A stretch of 64,000 bases of DNA from Ruminococcus_G sp964621905 (GCA_964621905.1 CAZUNG010000002.1:1-64000); one strand, 5' to 3'. Counted from the stretch's first letter, positions 8,378 to 18,447 are shown. Notes: generated by a model not told the origin, from the letters alone. Translations and numbers: made by a program.

Positions 8378-9223
8378 TTGAATATTCGAGAAAAACTAAA
8401 AGATAAAAAACGTATTGTAATTAAAATAGGATCTTCGTCTCTGACGCATCCCCAGACGGGACGTCTGGATCTTATAAAACTTGAGATCCTGGTCCGGGAG
8501 ATCAGCGATCTCAGAAATCAGGGGAAAGACGTGGTGCTGGTTTCATCCGGAGCCATCATGGTCGGCCGGACTGCACTTGGCTTCAAAGAAAAGCCACGGA
8601 ATCTTGAGGAGAAACAGGCTTGTGCGGCAGTAGGACAGGCACGGCTGATGATGATCTATCAGAAATTGTTTTCAGAATATAATCAGGTAGCCAGCCAGAT
8701 TCTGATGACCAAAAATACAATGGTGGACAATCTGAACCGGAAAAATGCCAAGAATACTTTTGAAGAGCTTTTAAAACTCGGTGCGATACCCATTGTCAAT
8801 GAAAATGATACCATTTCCACCTACGAGATTGAATTCGGCGACAACGATACCTTATCCGCAGTCGTCGCTTCACTGATCGGCGCGGATCTTCTGATTCTGC
8901 TGTCAGATATAGACGGATTGTTCACAGATGATCCCCGGCGAAATAAACAGGCGCATTTTATTGATGTTGTGGAATCCATCGACGCACACCTGATAGAAAT
9001 GGGCAAGGGAACAACCGGCAGCAACGTTGGTACCGGCGGTATGGCCACAAAACTTACTGCAGCAAATCTCGCCACAAGTGCGGGAGCGGATATGATCATT
9101 GCAAACGGTGAAGATTTCCATATCATTCACCGCATCATCAGCGGGAAACCATGCGGGACACTGTTTCTGGCAAACCCGAAGGAAGAGTTTTATCTGATTG
9201 ACTATATTGAGAAACTGCTGTAG
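8378..9223 (+). CDS. proB: Glutamate 5-kinase (ProB), without PUA domain
   Basis: 281 aa amino-acid kinase that phosphorylates glutamate in the first step of proline synthesis. Landmarks are the N-terminal IVIKIGSSSLT, VVLVSSGAIMVG, the glutamate site IPIVNENDTIS and the nucleotide site GTGGMATKL. Escherichia coli ProB carries an extra C-terminal PUA domain; this protein stops after the kinase domain, as in many clostridia. The start is TTG at 8378 with a weak ribosome site. It begins the unit proB-DUF896-cyclo-ligase-proA. Confidence 0.93.
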   Translation: MNIREKLKDKKRIVIKIGSSSLTHPQTGRLDLIKLEILVREISDLRNQGKDVVLVSSGAIMVGRTALGFKEKPRNLEEKQACAAVGQARLMMIYQKLFSEYNQVASQILMTKNTMVDNLNRKNAKNTFEELLKLGAIPIVNENDTISTYEIEFGDNDTLSAVVASLIGADLLILLSDIDGLFTDDPRRNKQAHFIDVVESIDAHLIEMGKGTTGSNVGTGGMATKLTAANLATSAGADMIIANGEDFHIIHRIISGKPCGTLFLANPKEEFYLIDYIEKLL

Positions 9224-9251
9224 CAAGAACCATGAAGGAGATTAACGAATT

Positions 9252-9473
9252 ATGAAAGAAATGGACATCTCACGAATCAATGAGCTGGCGCGCAAAGCAA
9301 AATCCGTTGGTTTAACCCCTGACGAAAAGCTGGAACAGGCAAAACTGCGGAAAGAATACATTGCGAGCATCCGGATGAATCTCAGATCCCAGCTCGACAA
9401 TATTGATATACAGGAAGCAGACGGATCAGTGATCAATCTGGGGGAAAAATATGGAGACAAAACAAAGCATTAG
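9252..9473 (+). CDS. DUF896 family small protein (YnzC-like)
   Basis: 73 aa, all helical. The family core DISRINELARKAKSVGLTP, EKLEQAKLRKEYI and the tail motif are clear. YnzC-type proteins are short two-helix proteins of unknown role; one Bacillus member is under LexA control. AAGGAG at 9235-9240 precedes the ATG. Its last 23 bases overlap the cyclo-ligase gene in another frame, so the two are probably translated together. Confidence 0.85.
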   Translation: MKEMDISRINELARKAKSVGLTPDEKLEQAKLRKEYIASIRMNLRSQLDNIDIQEADGSVINLGEKYGDKTKH

Positions 9474-10017
9474 AAAACTGGTCTTTGAACGAAGGAAACG
9501 GGCCCTTCCGGAACACCTGGCGGCCGGCAGCCATATGATCTGTAAAAAAATCCAGGAACTTGCGGAGTTTCAAAACAGTGAATGGCTGTATACATATATG
9601 GACTTTAACCGTGAAGTCTGTACCAGAGAACTGATCGAAGCGGCCTGGAAATCTGGTAAACGGGTGGCAGTTCCAAAAGTTGAAGGCAAAAATATGACTT
9701 TTTATGAAATCACTTCCTTTGACCAGCTAAAACCAGGGTATTTCCAGATACCAGAACCAGAAGGATGCCGTGCATCCGATTCGGAGGACGCCCTGATGAT
9801 CATACCCGGCGTCGCGTTCGACTGTATGTGCCACCGCATCGGATACGGTCAGGGCTTTTATGACAGATATTTAAGTACGCACTGCCTTCACAAAACAGCT
9901 GCCGTGGCTTTTGATTTTCAAGTCATGGAGCAGGTACCTTGGGAGACGCTTGATGTGCTTCCCCAGATTCTTATCACAGAGACAAAAATTTACAAACAGG
10001 AGGGTTTTCTATGTTAG
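9451..10017 (+). CDS. 5-formyltetrahydrofolate cyclo-ligase
   Basis: 188 aa. It converts 5-formyl-THF to 5,10-methenyl-THF using ATP. The substrate site is KRVAVPKVEGKNMTFYEI, and the nucleotide/magnesium site is IIPGVAFDCMCHRIGYGQGFYDRY, which corresponds to the family signature GxGxGYYDR. The start overlaps the DUF896 gene and the end overlaps proA by 7 bases. Placement of a folate gene between proB and proA is recurrent in this bacterial group but has no obvious metabolic link. Confidence 0.92.
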   Translation: METKQSIRKLVFERRKRALPEHLAAGSHMICKKIQELAEFQNSEWLYTYMDFNREVCTRELIEAAWKSGKRVAVPKVEGKNMTFYEITSFDQLKPGYFQIPEPEGCRASDSEDALMIIPGVAFDCMCHRIGYGQGFYDRYLSTHCLHKTAAVAFDFQVMEQVPWETLDVLPQILITETKIYKQEGFLC

Positions 10018-11252
10018 AGACAATTGGACTGCAGGCCAAGGCGGCAGAACCGGTGATGCGCAATATGCAGACAGATTTAAAAAATGAACTTTTGTCAAGC
10101 GTGGCAGAACAGCTGGTTGCCGGTTCAGACACAATTCTGTCCGCAAATGCCATAGATGTCGCCAACGGCAAAAAAGCCGGTATGTCCGTCGGACTTTTAG
10201 ACCGGCTGGCCCTGACAGAGGACAGAATCAAAGGAATGGCAGAAGGAATTCGTCAGCTCATCCAGTTGGATGATCCGATCGGAGAAGTGCTGCAGATGAA
10301 AAAACGTCCGAACGGACTGATGATCGGACAGAAACGGGTACCGCTCGGAGTAGTCGGTATCATCTATGAAGCTCGCCCAAATGTAACGGCAGACGCCTTC
10401 GGCCTTTGTTTTAAGACTGGAAATGTAGTCGTTTTAAAAGGCGGAAGCGATGCCATTCATTCCAACAAGGCAATCGTAGACTGTATCCGGAAGACGTTAA
10501 AACAGCACGCCATTGATGAAAATGTGATTCAGCTCATAGAAGATACATCGCGTGAGACGACAACAGCTTTTATGAAGATGAACCGTTATATCGACGTCCT
10601 GATTCCACGCGGCGGTGCCGGGCTGATCCAGGCTGTTGTCAACAACAGCACCATTCCTGTAATTGAAACGGGAACCGGAAACTGTCACATCTACGTGGAT
10701 GAAAGCGCTGACCTTAATATGGCTGTCGATATCATCCTGAACGCAAAGACACAGCGTGTCGGCGTATGCAATGCCTGTGAATCTCTTTTGGTCCATGAAA
10801 AAATCAAAGACTCCCTGCTCCCGGTACTTGCAAAGCGCCTGAAAGAAAACCACGTGGAGATGCGCGGGGATCATGAAGTCTGCGCGCTCGTACCAGATGC
10901 AAAGGAGGCAACGGATGAAGACTGGGGAAAAGAATATCTGGATTATATCATCTCCATCAAAACTGTCTCCTCCGTGGAAGAGGCAATCGCACATATCAAC
11001 CGCTATAACACGAAGCATTCCGAAGCAATTGTGACCTCCAGTTATCAAAATGCTCAAAAGTTCCTTGATGAGATTGACGCCGCTGCTGTCTATGTCAATG
11101 CTTCCACACGCTATACGGATGGCTTTGAGTTTGGATTTGGTGCTGAGATCGGGATCAGCACACAAAAGCTGCATGCCAGAGGCCCCATGGGGCTTACCGC
11201 GCTTACGACGACAAAATATATTATTTATGGAAATGGACAGATCCGTCCGTAA
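10011..11252 (+). CDS. proA: Gamma-glutamyl phosphate reductase (ProA)
   Basis: 413 aa NADPH-dependent aldehyde-dehydrogenase-fold enzyme of the second proline step. Family landmarks are PLGVVGIIYEARPNVTADA, LKGGSDAIHSN, the glycine-rich DVLIPRGGAGLI and the catalytic cysteine segment RVGVCNACE. A strong AGGAGGG (9998-10004) lies inside the end of the cyclo-ligase gene. It ends the operon, and a terminator follows 15 bases later. Confidence 0.95.
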   Translation: MLETIGLQAKAAEPVMRNMQTDLKNELLSSVAEQLVAGSDTILSANAIDVANGKKAGMSVGLLDRLALTEDRIKGMAEGIRQLIQLDDPIGEVLQMKKRPNGLMIGQKRVPLGVVGIIYEARPNVTADAFGLCFKTGNVVVLKGGSDAIHSNKAIVDCIRKTLKQHAIDENVIQLIEDTSRETTTAFMKMNRYIDVLIPRGGAGLIQAVVNNSTIPVIETGTGNCHIYVDESADLNMAVDIILNAKTQRVGVCNACESLLVHEKIKDSLLPVLAKRLKENHVEMRGDHEVCALVPDAKEATDEDWGKEYLDYIISIKTVSSVEEAIAHINRYNTKHSEAIVTSSYQNAQKFLDEIDAAAVYVNASTRYTDGFEFGFGAEIGISTQKLHARGPMGLTALTTTKYIIYGNGQIRP

Positions 11253-11266
11253 CGTGACAACATCAG

Positions 11267-11306
11267 GATGTTGCAGATTTTAACAGGTCTGCAGCATCTT
11301 CTTTTG
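11267..11306 (+). terminator. Intrinsic terminator after proA
   Basis: An 11-base stem (GATGTTGCAGA with TCTGCAGCATC, one G-U pair) and a 10-base loop, followed by TTCTTTTG. It separates the proline operon from the miaB-mutSL operon. Confidence 0.8.
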
Positions 11307-11424
11307 TTAACCGGCCCGCATTTGGAGCTCCGGTATCCATACATGACACTGGCATAAACATCCGTTTTAACACATATATATAACAGTGGAAGTCCGCGCA
11401 GTTTCGTGTATCTTGATAATTCAC

Positions 11425-11454
11425 TTGAAAAAACGTATACAGAATTGATATAAT
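11425..11454 (+). promoter_or_regulatory. Sigma-A promoter of the miaB-mutS-mutL-miaA operon
   Basis: TTGAAA at 11425-11430, an 18-base spacer and TATAAT at 11449-11454, with an extended -10 TGA directly before it. It is 43 bases before the miaB ATG, which has GCGAGAGG as ribosome site. Confidence 0.75.
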
Positions 11455-11496
11455 TGCAGTTGTTACAGAAATTTTGAACAGCGAGAGGAAAACAAA

Positions 11497-12930
11497 ATGC
11501 TTGAAATAACACACGGCACAGTTCCGGACACGGAACCGCAGCGACAGTATTATTATATTGAAAAGGCAAAAGAATACGTACAGGAACGCGCCCGGCTTTT
11601 AAACAGACCGCTCACCTTCTGTGTCAACACCTTCGGCTGCCAGATGAATGCCAGGGATTCCGAAAAGCTTGAAGGCATCCTTGAAGCGATCGGTTACGAG
11701 AAAAGTGATGAACATCACGCAGATTTTGTTGTCTACAATACGTGTACCGTAAGAGAAAATGCAAACCAGCGGGTCTATGGCCGGTTGGGCTATCTTCACA
11801 GCCTGAAAAAGAAAAACCCGCATATGATGATCGGTCTGTGCGGCTGTATGATGCAGGAAGCACAAGTTGTTGAAAAGATCAAAAAGAGCTACCGCTTTGT
11901 GGATCTGATCTTCGGCACGCACAACATTTACAAATTTGCAGAACTGCTGGTAAACCGTTTTGAATCCGGGCGGATGGTCATTGACATCTGGAACGATACC
12001 GACCAGATCGTCGAAAATCTCCCGGCAGACCGGAAGTATCCTTTTAAATCAGGCGTCAACATCATGTTTGGCTGCAATAATTTCTGCAGTTACTGTATTG
12101 TGCCATACGTAAGGGGAAGAGAGCGCAGCCGGAATCCGAAAGATATCCTCCGTGAAATTGAGCGTCTGGTGTCAGACGGCGTCATCGAAGTGATGCTCCT
12201 TGGACAGAATGTAAATTCCTACGGTAAAACACTGGAACATCCAATGTCTTTTGCACAGCTTTTGACGGAGATTGAAAAGATTGAAGGTCTGAAACGAATC
12301 CGTTTTATGACATCGCATCCGAAGGACTTGTCTGACGAGCTGATCGAAGTGATGGCAAGAAGCAGCAAGATATGCCCCCACCTCCACCTGCCGCTGCAGT
12401 CTGGAAGTTCCCGGATCTTAAAAGAGATGAACCGGCGCTATTCCAAAGAACAGTATCTGGGGCTTGTCGACAAAATCCGCGCCGCAGTACCGGATATTTC
12501 TCTGACGACTGATATCATCGTTGGTTTTCCCGGCGAGACAGAAGAGGACTTTGAAGAGACCCTGGATGTCGTGCGCAGGGTGCGCTATGACAGTGCCTTT
12601 ACTTTCATTTATTCTAAACGGACAGGCACACCGGCAGCTGTAATGGAAAACCAGGTTCCCGAAGCGATTGTAAAAGAACGCTTTGACCGGCTGCTTGGCG
12701 AGGTACAGAAAATTTCCGAAGAAATGACCTCCCGTCACACCGGGAAAGTTCAGACAGTACTCGCAGAAGAAATGAACAGCCACGATGCCAGTCTTGTGAC
12801 CGGCAGACTGGGGAATAATGTTTTAGTACATTTTCCGGGAACTGCAGAAGATATTGGAAGGCTGATTGAAGTCTCACTTGATGAGTGCCGCGGTTTCTAT
12901 TACATGGGCCGCCGTATAACAAAAGAATAA
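11497..12930 (+). CDS. miaB: tRNA-2-methylthio-N6-isopentenyladenosine37 synthase (MiaB)
   Basis: 477 aa radical-SAM methylthiotransferase that adds the methylthio group to i6A37 of tRNAs reading UNN codons. The N-terminal UPF0004 domain has the cluster cysteines in FCVNTFGCQMN, YNTCTVREN and LCGCMMQE. The radical-SAM site is CNNFCSYC with IVPYVRGRERSR. The TRAM RNA-binding domain forms the last 65 residues. It shares an operon with miaA, which makes its substrate. Confidence 0.95.
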   Translation: MLEITHGTVPDTEPQRQYYYIEKAKEYVQERARLLNRPLTFCVNTFGCQMNARDSEKLEGILEAIGYEKSDEHHADFVVYNTCTVRENANQRVYGRLGYLHSLKKKNPHMMIGLCGCMMQEAQVVEKIKKSYRFVDLIFGTHNIYKFAELLVNRFESGRMVIDIWNDTDQIVENLPADRKYPFKSGVNIMFGCNNFCSYCIVPYVRGRERSRNPKDILREIERLVSDGVIEVMLLGQNVNSYGKTLEHPMSFAQLLTEIEKIEGLKRIRFMTSHPKDLSDELIEVMARSSKICPHLHLPLQSGSSRILKEMNRRYSKEQYLGLVDKIRAAVPDISLTTDIIVGFPGETEEDFEETLDVVRRVRYDSAFTFIYSKRTGTPAAVMENQVPEAIVKERFDRLLGEVQKISEEMTSRHTGKVQTVLAEEMNSHDASLVTGRLGNNVLVHFPGTAEDIGRLIEVSLDECRGFYYMGRRITKE

Positions 12931-12945
12931 TGGGATGAAAAAACA

Positions 12946-15594
12946 ATGAATGTGACAAATCTTTCACCAATGATGCAGCAGTACGTGACAACAAAAGAGG
13001 CATACAAAGATTGTATTCTGTTTTTCAGGCTGGGTGACTTTTATGAAATGTTTTTTGAGGACGCGCTGCTGGTTACAAAAGAACTGGAGATCACACTGAC
13101 CGGAAAAGACTGCGGATTGGAAGAACGCGCTCCGATGTGTGGAGTCCCCTATCACGCAGCAGAAACATATATTAACCGGCTGATTGAAAAAGGGTATAAA
13201 GTGGCGATCTGCGAACAGACCGAAGACCCGAAGCTGACCAAAGGACTGGTTAAGCGGGAAGTCGTAAGGATCGTAACTCCAGGTACCAATCTAAATCCCC
13301 AGAGCCTCGATGAGACACGCAACAACTATATTATGTCTGTCGTCTATCTCGGGGATACATATGGCATCTGTCTTGCAGATGTCACGACAGGTGACTGCTC
13401 CGTGACCGAAGTGGACAAAGAGCGCAAACTTGTCGATGAAATTCATAAGTTTGCCCCCGCAGAAATTATCTGTAATCAGGCATTTTTCGTCAGCGGGATT
13501 GATCTGGATGACTTAAAGAACAGACTCGGTATCTGTATCTATTCCCTGGATGCCTGGTATTTTGACGATGAACTGTGCAGACGTACTCTGATGGATCATT
13601 TTCAGACGATCACTCTGTCCGGTCTTGGTCTTGCCGACTATCCCAATGGGATCATTGCGGCAGGCGCCTTGTTCCAGTATCTGTTCGAGACACAGAAAAA
13701 CTCACTTTCCCATATGACAGAGATCACCCCGTATCTGGCAGACAGGTATATGATGATCGACAGTTCCAGCCGCCGAAACCTGGAACTTGTCGAAACACTG
13801 CGGGAAAAGCAGAAGCGCGGCTCTCTGCTCTGGGTCCTGGATAAAACAAAAACAGCGATGGGGGCCCGTATGCTGCGCAGCTTTGTCGAACAGCCGCTGA
13901 TCGATGCCGCTGATATCAACGAACGGCTGGACGCCGTAGAAGAACTGAATAAAAAAGCCATGGTAAGGGATGAAATACGGGAATACTTAAATCCTATTTA
14001 TGATATGGAACGACTGGTCAGCCGGATCAGTTATCAGTCGGCAAACCCGCGTGATCTGATCGCCTTTAAGTCCTCCTTGTCTATGCTGCCGCATATCCGC
14101 CATCTGCTGAAGGAATTCGAAAGCCCCCTTCTCACAAAACTATATCAGCAGATGGACGAACTGGAAGATCTGTTTACTTTGCTGGAAAACTCCATTCAGG
14201 AAGAACCACCGCTCGCACTCAAAGAGGGCGGCATTATCAAGGATGGTTTTCACGAGGACGTCGACCACTACCGCCAGGCTAAAACAGAAGGTAAAACCTG
14301 GCTTGCTCAGCTGGAGGCTGAGGAACGTGAGAAAACTGGTATCCGCAACCTGAAAGTAAAATATAACAAGGTGTTCGGCTATTATCTGGAAGTTACAAAC
14401 TCTTTTAAAAATATGGTTCCGGATTATTACACAAGGAAACAGACGCTGACAAATGCCGAGCGCTATATTACACCGCGCCTCAAAGAGCTGGAAGATATGA
14501 TACTGGGCGCTGAAGACAAACTGTATGCACTGGAATACCAGTTGTTCTGCGAGGTCAGAGACACCCTGGCAAAAGAGATGACACGGATCCAGGAGACCGC
14601 ACGCGCCATTGCGTACGCAGATGTTTTTACCTCCCTGTCCGCAGTCTCCATGCAGAATCACTATACACGTCCGAAGATCAATACAAAGGGAATCATTGAC
14701 ATCAAAGGCGGGCGGCATCCGGTCGTGGAGAAAATGATTACAAATGATATGTTTATCCCAAACGATACGTATCTGGACAATTCCTCCAGCCGCATCTCGG
14801 TGATCACCGGACCGAACATGGCCGGAAAATCAACCTACATGAGGCAGACGGCACTGATCGTCCTGATGGCGCAGATTGGCTGTTTTGTCCCTGCAGATAA
14901 AGCTAAAATCGGAATCGTAGACCGGATTTTTACAAGAGTTGGTGCATCCGATGACCTGGCAAGCGGTCAGAGTACGTTTATGGTCGAAATGACGGAGGTT
15001 GCTACAATCCTGAGAAATGCCACAGCGGACAGTCTGCTGATCCTGGATGAGATCGGACGCGGTACGAGTACCTTTGACGGACTCAGCATCGCGTGGGCAG
15101 TCATAGAGCACATCAGTAATACCAAACTGCTTGGCGCAAAAACACTGTTTGCCACGCACTACCATGAACTGACCGAACTGGAAGGCAAACTTCCAGGTGT
15201 CAACAATTACTGTATCGCGGTGAAGGAAAAGGGAGACGATATCGTTTTTCTGAGAAAAATCATAAAGGGCGGTGCGGATAAAAGCTACGGCATTCAGGTC
15301 GCCAAACTTGCCGGTGTCCCTGACTCTGTGATCGAACGGGCAAAGGAACTGATGGAAGAGCTGAGCAATGCGGATATCCTGGCCGCCGTCAAGGATCTGA
15401 CAAAATCTACGAAGCAAAAGAAACAGCCGGTACACTATGATGAAGTTGACATGAAACAGATCTCCCTGTTTGACACTGTACAAAATGACGATATCATAGA
15501 AGAACTTGGGCAGCTGGATATCGGCAACCTGACGCCGCTTGATGCACTCAACACCATCTACCGGCTCCAGAATAAAATTAGAAATCGATGGTAA
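12946..15594 (+). CDS. mutS: DNA mismatch repair protein MutS
   Basis: 882 aa mismatch-recognition ATPase. The N-terminal mismatch-binding motif FFRLGDFYEMFFEDA includes the conserved Phe-x-Glu. The C-terminal ATPase has Walker A GPNMAGKSTYMRQ, the motif DDLASGQSTFMVEM and Walker B LLILDEIGRGTSTFDG. The length is normal. The last codons overlap the start of mutL, so the two partner proteins are probably coupled in translation. Confidence 0.97.
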   Translation: MNVTNLSPMMQQYVTTKEAYKDCILFFRLGDFYEMFFEDALLVTKELEITLTGKDCGLEERAPMCGVPYHAAETYINRLIEKGYKVAICEQTEDPKLTKGLVKREVVRIVTPGTNLNPQSLDETRNNYIMSVVYLGDTYGICLADVTTGDCSVTEVDKERKLVDEIHKFAPAEIICNQAFFVSGIDLDDLKNRLGICIYSLDAWYFDDELCRRTLMDHFQTITLSGLGLADYPNGIIAAGALFQYLFETQKNSLSHMTEITPYLADRYMMIDSSSRRNLELVETLREKQKRGSLLWVLDKTKTAMGARMLRSFVEQPLIDAADINERLDAVEELNKKAMVRDEIREYLNPIYDMERLVSRISYQSANPRDLIAFKSSLSMLPHIRHLLKEFESPLLTKLYQQMDELEDLFTLLENSIQEEPPLALKEGGIIKDGFHEDVDHYRQAKTEGKTWLAQLEAEEREKTGIRNLKVKYNKVFGYYLEVTNSFKNMVPDYYTRKQTLTNAERYITPRLKELEDMILGAEDKLYALEYQLFCEVRDTLAKEMTRIQETARAIAYADVFTSLSAVSMQNHYTRPKINTKGIIDIKGGRHPVVEKMITNDMFIPNDTYLDNSSSRISVITGPNMAGKSTYMRQTALIVLMAQIGCFVPADKAKIGIVDRIFTRVGASDDLASGQSTFMVEMTEVATILRNATADSLLILDEIGRGTSTFDGLSIAWAVIEHISNTKLLGAKTLFATHYHELTELEGKLPGVNNYCIAVKEKGDDIVFLRKIIKGGADKSYGIQVAKLAGVPDSVIERAKELMEELSNADILAAVKDLTKSTKQKKQPVHYDEVDMKQISLFDTVQNDDIIEELGQLDIGNLTPLDALNTIYRLQNKIRNRW

Positions 15595-17483
15595 ACCGTA
15601 TGAACAAAATCTCTTTGTTGGACCAAACTACAATAGACAAAATCGCAGCCGGTGAAGTCGTGGAACGACCGTCTTCCATTGTGAAAGAACTGGTGGAAAA
15701 CGCCATAGACGCAAAATCATCTGCAGTCACCGTAGAAATCAAGGAAGGCGGCATCTCATTTATCCGAATCACAGACAACGGGCTGGGAATGACGAAGGAT
15801 CAGGTGCCTCTGGCTTTTTTGCGCCATGCGACCAGTAAAATCCAGACAATCGATGATTTGCTGAAGATCGCCTCTTTGGGATTCCGCGGTGAGGCACTGT
15901 CCAGTATCGCTGCCGTATCCCAGGTCGAACTGATCACCAAAACGCCGGACGCACTGACCGGGACAAGGTATTTGATCGAAGGCGGGGTTGAAAAAGGGCT
16001 GGAAGAGATCGGCGCACCCGGCGGAACGACATTTCTGGTCCGAAACCTGTTCTATAACACACCGGCGCGTGCAAAATTTTTAAAATCCCCGGCGACCGAA
16101 GGCTCCTATATCGGAAGCATCATGGAACAGATGGCGCTTTCTCATCCGGAAATCTCATTTAAATATATGCAGAACGGGCAGACAAAATTAAATACCTCCG
16201 GCAACGGGAATTTCAAGGAGGTCATCTACCAGATTTACGGGCGGGATATCACCAGAGAACTGCTGGAAATCGATACCGCCAAAGATGGAGTGCGCATCAC
16301 CGGCTACATTGGGAAACCCTCAGTCTCCCGCGGCAACCGCAGCTTTGAAAATTATTATGTGAATGGACGATATGTAAAAAATAAAATTATCACAAAAGCG
16401 ATAGAAGACGGCTACCGTTCCTTTATGATGCAGCACAAATTCCCCTTCACTTCACTTTTTATTACCGTAAATTCAGAGAACGTGGATGTCAACGTACATC
16501 CGTCCAAAATGGAGGTTCGGTTCGAGAATGCAGATCTGGTATATCAGACATTGTACCGCGCAATCTGCGATGCGCTTACCGAAAAAGAACTGATTCCGGA
16601 AGTATCCTTCACCCCGAAAAAGGATCGTGCCAAAGAACCTCTGAAAACACCGGTTCCGGAGCCTTTTGAAACCAGGCGCCGGGAAATGCTGCGGGAAACT
16701 GCCATCTATCCGGCACCAGACCCTGTGACGCTTTCTGCCACCGTAACACCACCCGCCGCAGAGACGCCTTCTGTCACGGCAACACCACCTGCCACCGTGA
16801 CGGCGCCGGCAGACCCGGTGACTTCAAATAATACGGCTGTACAAAAAGAAAACCGTCAGCTTTCTATTTTTGAAGATAAAAAACTGCTGTCGGAAAATTC
16901 ACGCAGCCTGCACCGACTGATCGGACAGGTATTTTCTACCTACTGGCTCGTAGAAATGGAAGAGAAGCTGTTCATCATCGACCAGCACGCCGCGCACGAA
17001 AAAGTGCTCTATGAAAAAATGATGGCTGATCTACGCGTCAAACAGATTACTTCTCAGTATCTCGCAGTACCAATCATTATTTCTTTGAATCTGCAGCAGC
17101 TGGAGCTGATGAAAAAACATGAAGGGCTTTTTCGTGAGATGGGATTTGAACTGGAAGCTTTCGGCGGAAAAGAATATACGGTACGTGCTGTTCCATACAA
17201 TCTTTTTGGGATTGCGGATGAGACCCTGCTGGTCGAACTGATTGACAGTCTGGACGCAGAAGCTTCCGGCTCTGTGACCCTGGAAATTTTTGTGGAAAAG
17301 CTTTCTGTCATGTCGTGTAAAGCCGCTGTCAAAGGCAAACAGCAATTATCCTTTCGGGAAGCAGAAGTTTTGATCGACCAGCTGCTGACACTGGAGAATC
17401 CTTACCATTGCCCGCACGGAAGGCCGACGATCATCTCCATGAGCCGATATGAACTGGAAAAGAAGTTTAAAAGAATCGTATAG
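15588..17483 (+). CDS. mutL: DNA mismatch repair protein MutL (endonuclease type)
   Basis: 631 aa. The N-terminal GHKL ATPase domain has IAAGEVVERPSSIVKELVEN, DNGLGM and GFRGEALSSI. A low-complexity Pro/Thr/Ala/Val linker (about residues 375-420) follows. The C-terminal dimer and nuclease domain carries the nicking motif DQHAAHEKVLYE, plus SCKAAVKG and CPHGRPT, so this MutL should be a metal-dependent nickase of the kind found in bacteria lacking MutH. ATG 15588 overlaps mutS; ATG 15600 is an alternative start. Confidence 0.96.
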   Translation: MVNRMNKISLLDQTTIDKIAAGEVVERPSSIVKELVENAIDAKSSAVTVEIKEGGISFIRITDNGLGMTKDQVPLAFLRHATSKIQTIDDLLKIASLGFRGEALSSIAAVSQVELITKTPDALTGTRYLIEGGVEKGLEEIGAPGGTTFLVRNLFYNTPARAKFLKSPATEGSYIGSIMEQMALSHPEISFKYMQNGQTKLNTSGNGNFKEVIYQIYGRDITRELLEIDTAKDGVRITGYIGKPSVSRGNRSFENYYVNGRYVKNKIITKAIEDGYRSFMMQHKFPFTSLFITVNSENVDVNVHPSKMEVRFENADLVYQTLYRAICDALTEKELIPEVSFTPKKDRAKEPLKTPVPEPFETRRREMLRETAIYPAPDPVTLSATVTPPAAETPSVTATPPATVTAPADPVTSNNTAVQKENRQLSIFEDKKLLSENSRSLHRLIGQVFSTYWLVEMEEKLFIIDQHAAHEKVLYEKMMADLRVKQITSQYLAVPIIISLNLQQLELMKKHEGLFREMGFELEAFGGKEYTVRAVPYNLFGIADETLLVELIDSLDAEASGSVTLEIFVEKLSVMSCKAAVKGKQQLSFREAEVLIDQLLTLENPYHCPHGRPTIISMSRYELEKKFKRIV

Positions 17484-17495
17484 GATGGATTATCT

Positions 17496-18446
17496 ATGAA
17501 ACCACTGATTATATTGACCGGCCCGACAGCCGTTGGAAAAACCGAGCTTTCACTCTCCCTTGCCAGAGCCGTGAACGGGGAGATCATATCTGCCGATTCC
17601 ATGCAGGTTTATCAGAACATGGATATTGGTTCCGCTAAAATACGGCCGGAGGAGATGGGGCAGGTGCCTCATCATCTGATTGATATTCTGGACCCGCGGG
17701 AACCCTTTGATGTTGTGACATTTCAGAAACTCGCCAAAGAGGCCGTCTCACAGATTCATCAAAGAGACCGGATACCGATCCTGACGGGAGGAACCGGATT
17801 CTATATTCAGTCGGTTGTCTACGATATCGATTTCACCGAAGCTGATTCCGATGATACCTTTCGAAGACATCTGGAAACACTTGCTGCCGACAAAGGCGGG
17901 GAATTTCTTCATCAGATGTTAAAAGAACAGGACCCGCAAGCGGCCGAACAGATCCATCCCCGAAATGTAAAACGGGTGATTCGTGCACTGGAATTTTACC
18001 GGCAGACCGGTACCCGTATTTCCGAACACAACGAGGAACAGCGCAGGAAGTTCTCCCCCTATCAGTTTTTATATCTTGTTCTGAACGATAAGCGGGAACA
18101 TCTCTACCAACGGATTGATGCCCGTGTCGATCAGATGATGCGGGACGGACTTCTGGAAGAAGTACAAAAACTTCGCGATATGGGATGTACAAAAGATATG
18201 ACTTCAATGAAAGGACTTGGATATAAGGAGCTTCTGGCCTATCTGGATGGAGAATATCCACTTGAAGAAGCTGTGCGGATCCTGAAACGCGATACCCGGC
18301 ATTTTGCCAAACGCCAGCTGACCTGGTTCAGGCGTGAACGGGATGTCACCTGGATTCAGAAAGATGAGTTTCAGTACGATACCGACAGGATTCTAACCTA
18401 TATCCTGGAACTTGTCAGAGAAAAAAACATGGAAATGAGGAAATAA
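17496..18446 (+). CDS. miaA: tRNA dimethylallyltransferase (MiaA)
   Basis: 316 aa. It transfers the isopentenyl group from DMAPP to A37 of tRNA, producing the substrate of MiaB encoded in the same operon. The P-loop is LTGPTAVGKTELS, followed by ISADSMQVYQNMDIGSAK and TGGTGFYIQSV. The C-terminal segment MKGLGYKELLAYLDGE with RQLTWFRRE is typical. The next gene starts 1 base after its stop. Confidence 0.96.
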   Translation: MKPLIILTGPTAVGKTELSLSLARAVNGEIISADSMQVYQNMDIGSAKIRPEEMGQVPHHLIDILDPREPFDVVTFQKLAKEAVSQIHQRDRIPILTGGTGFYIQSVVYDIDFTEADSDDTFRRHLETLAADKGGEFLHQMLKEQDPQAAEQIHPRNVKRVIRALEFYRQTGTRISEHNEEQRRKFSPYQFLYLVLNDKREHLYQRIDARVDQMMRDGLLEEVQKLRDMGCTKDMTSMKGLGYKELLAYLDGEYPLEEAVRILKRDTRHFAKRQLTWFRRERDVTWIQKDEFQYDTDRILTYILELVREKNMEMRK

Positions 18447-18447
18447 T

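Noticed and set aside
10497..11174. 225-codon minus-strand frame
   Set aside because: Antisense to proA, with no start signal or recognisable domain.
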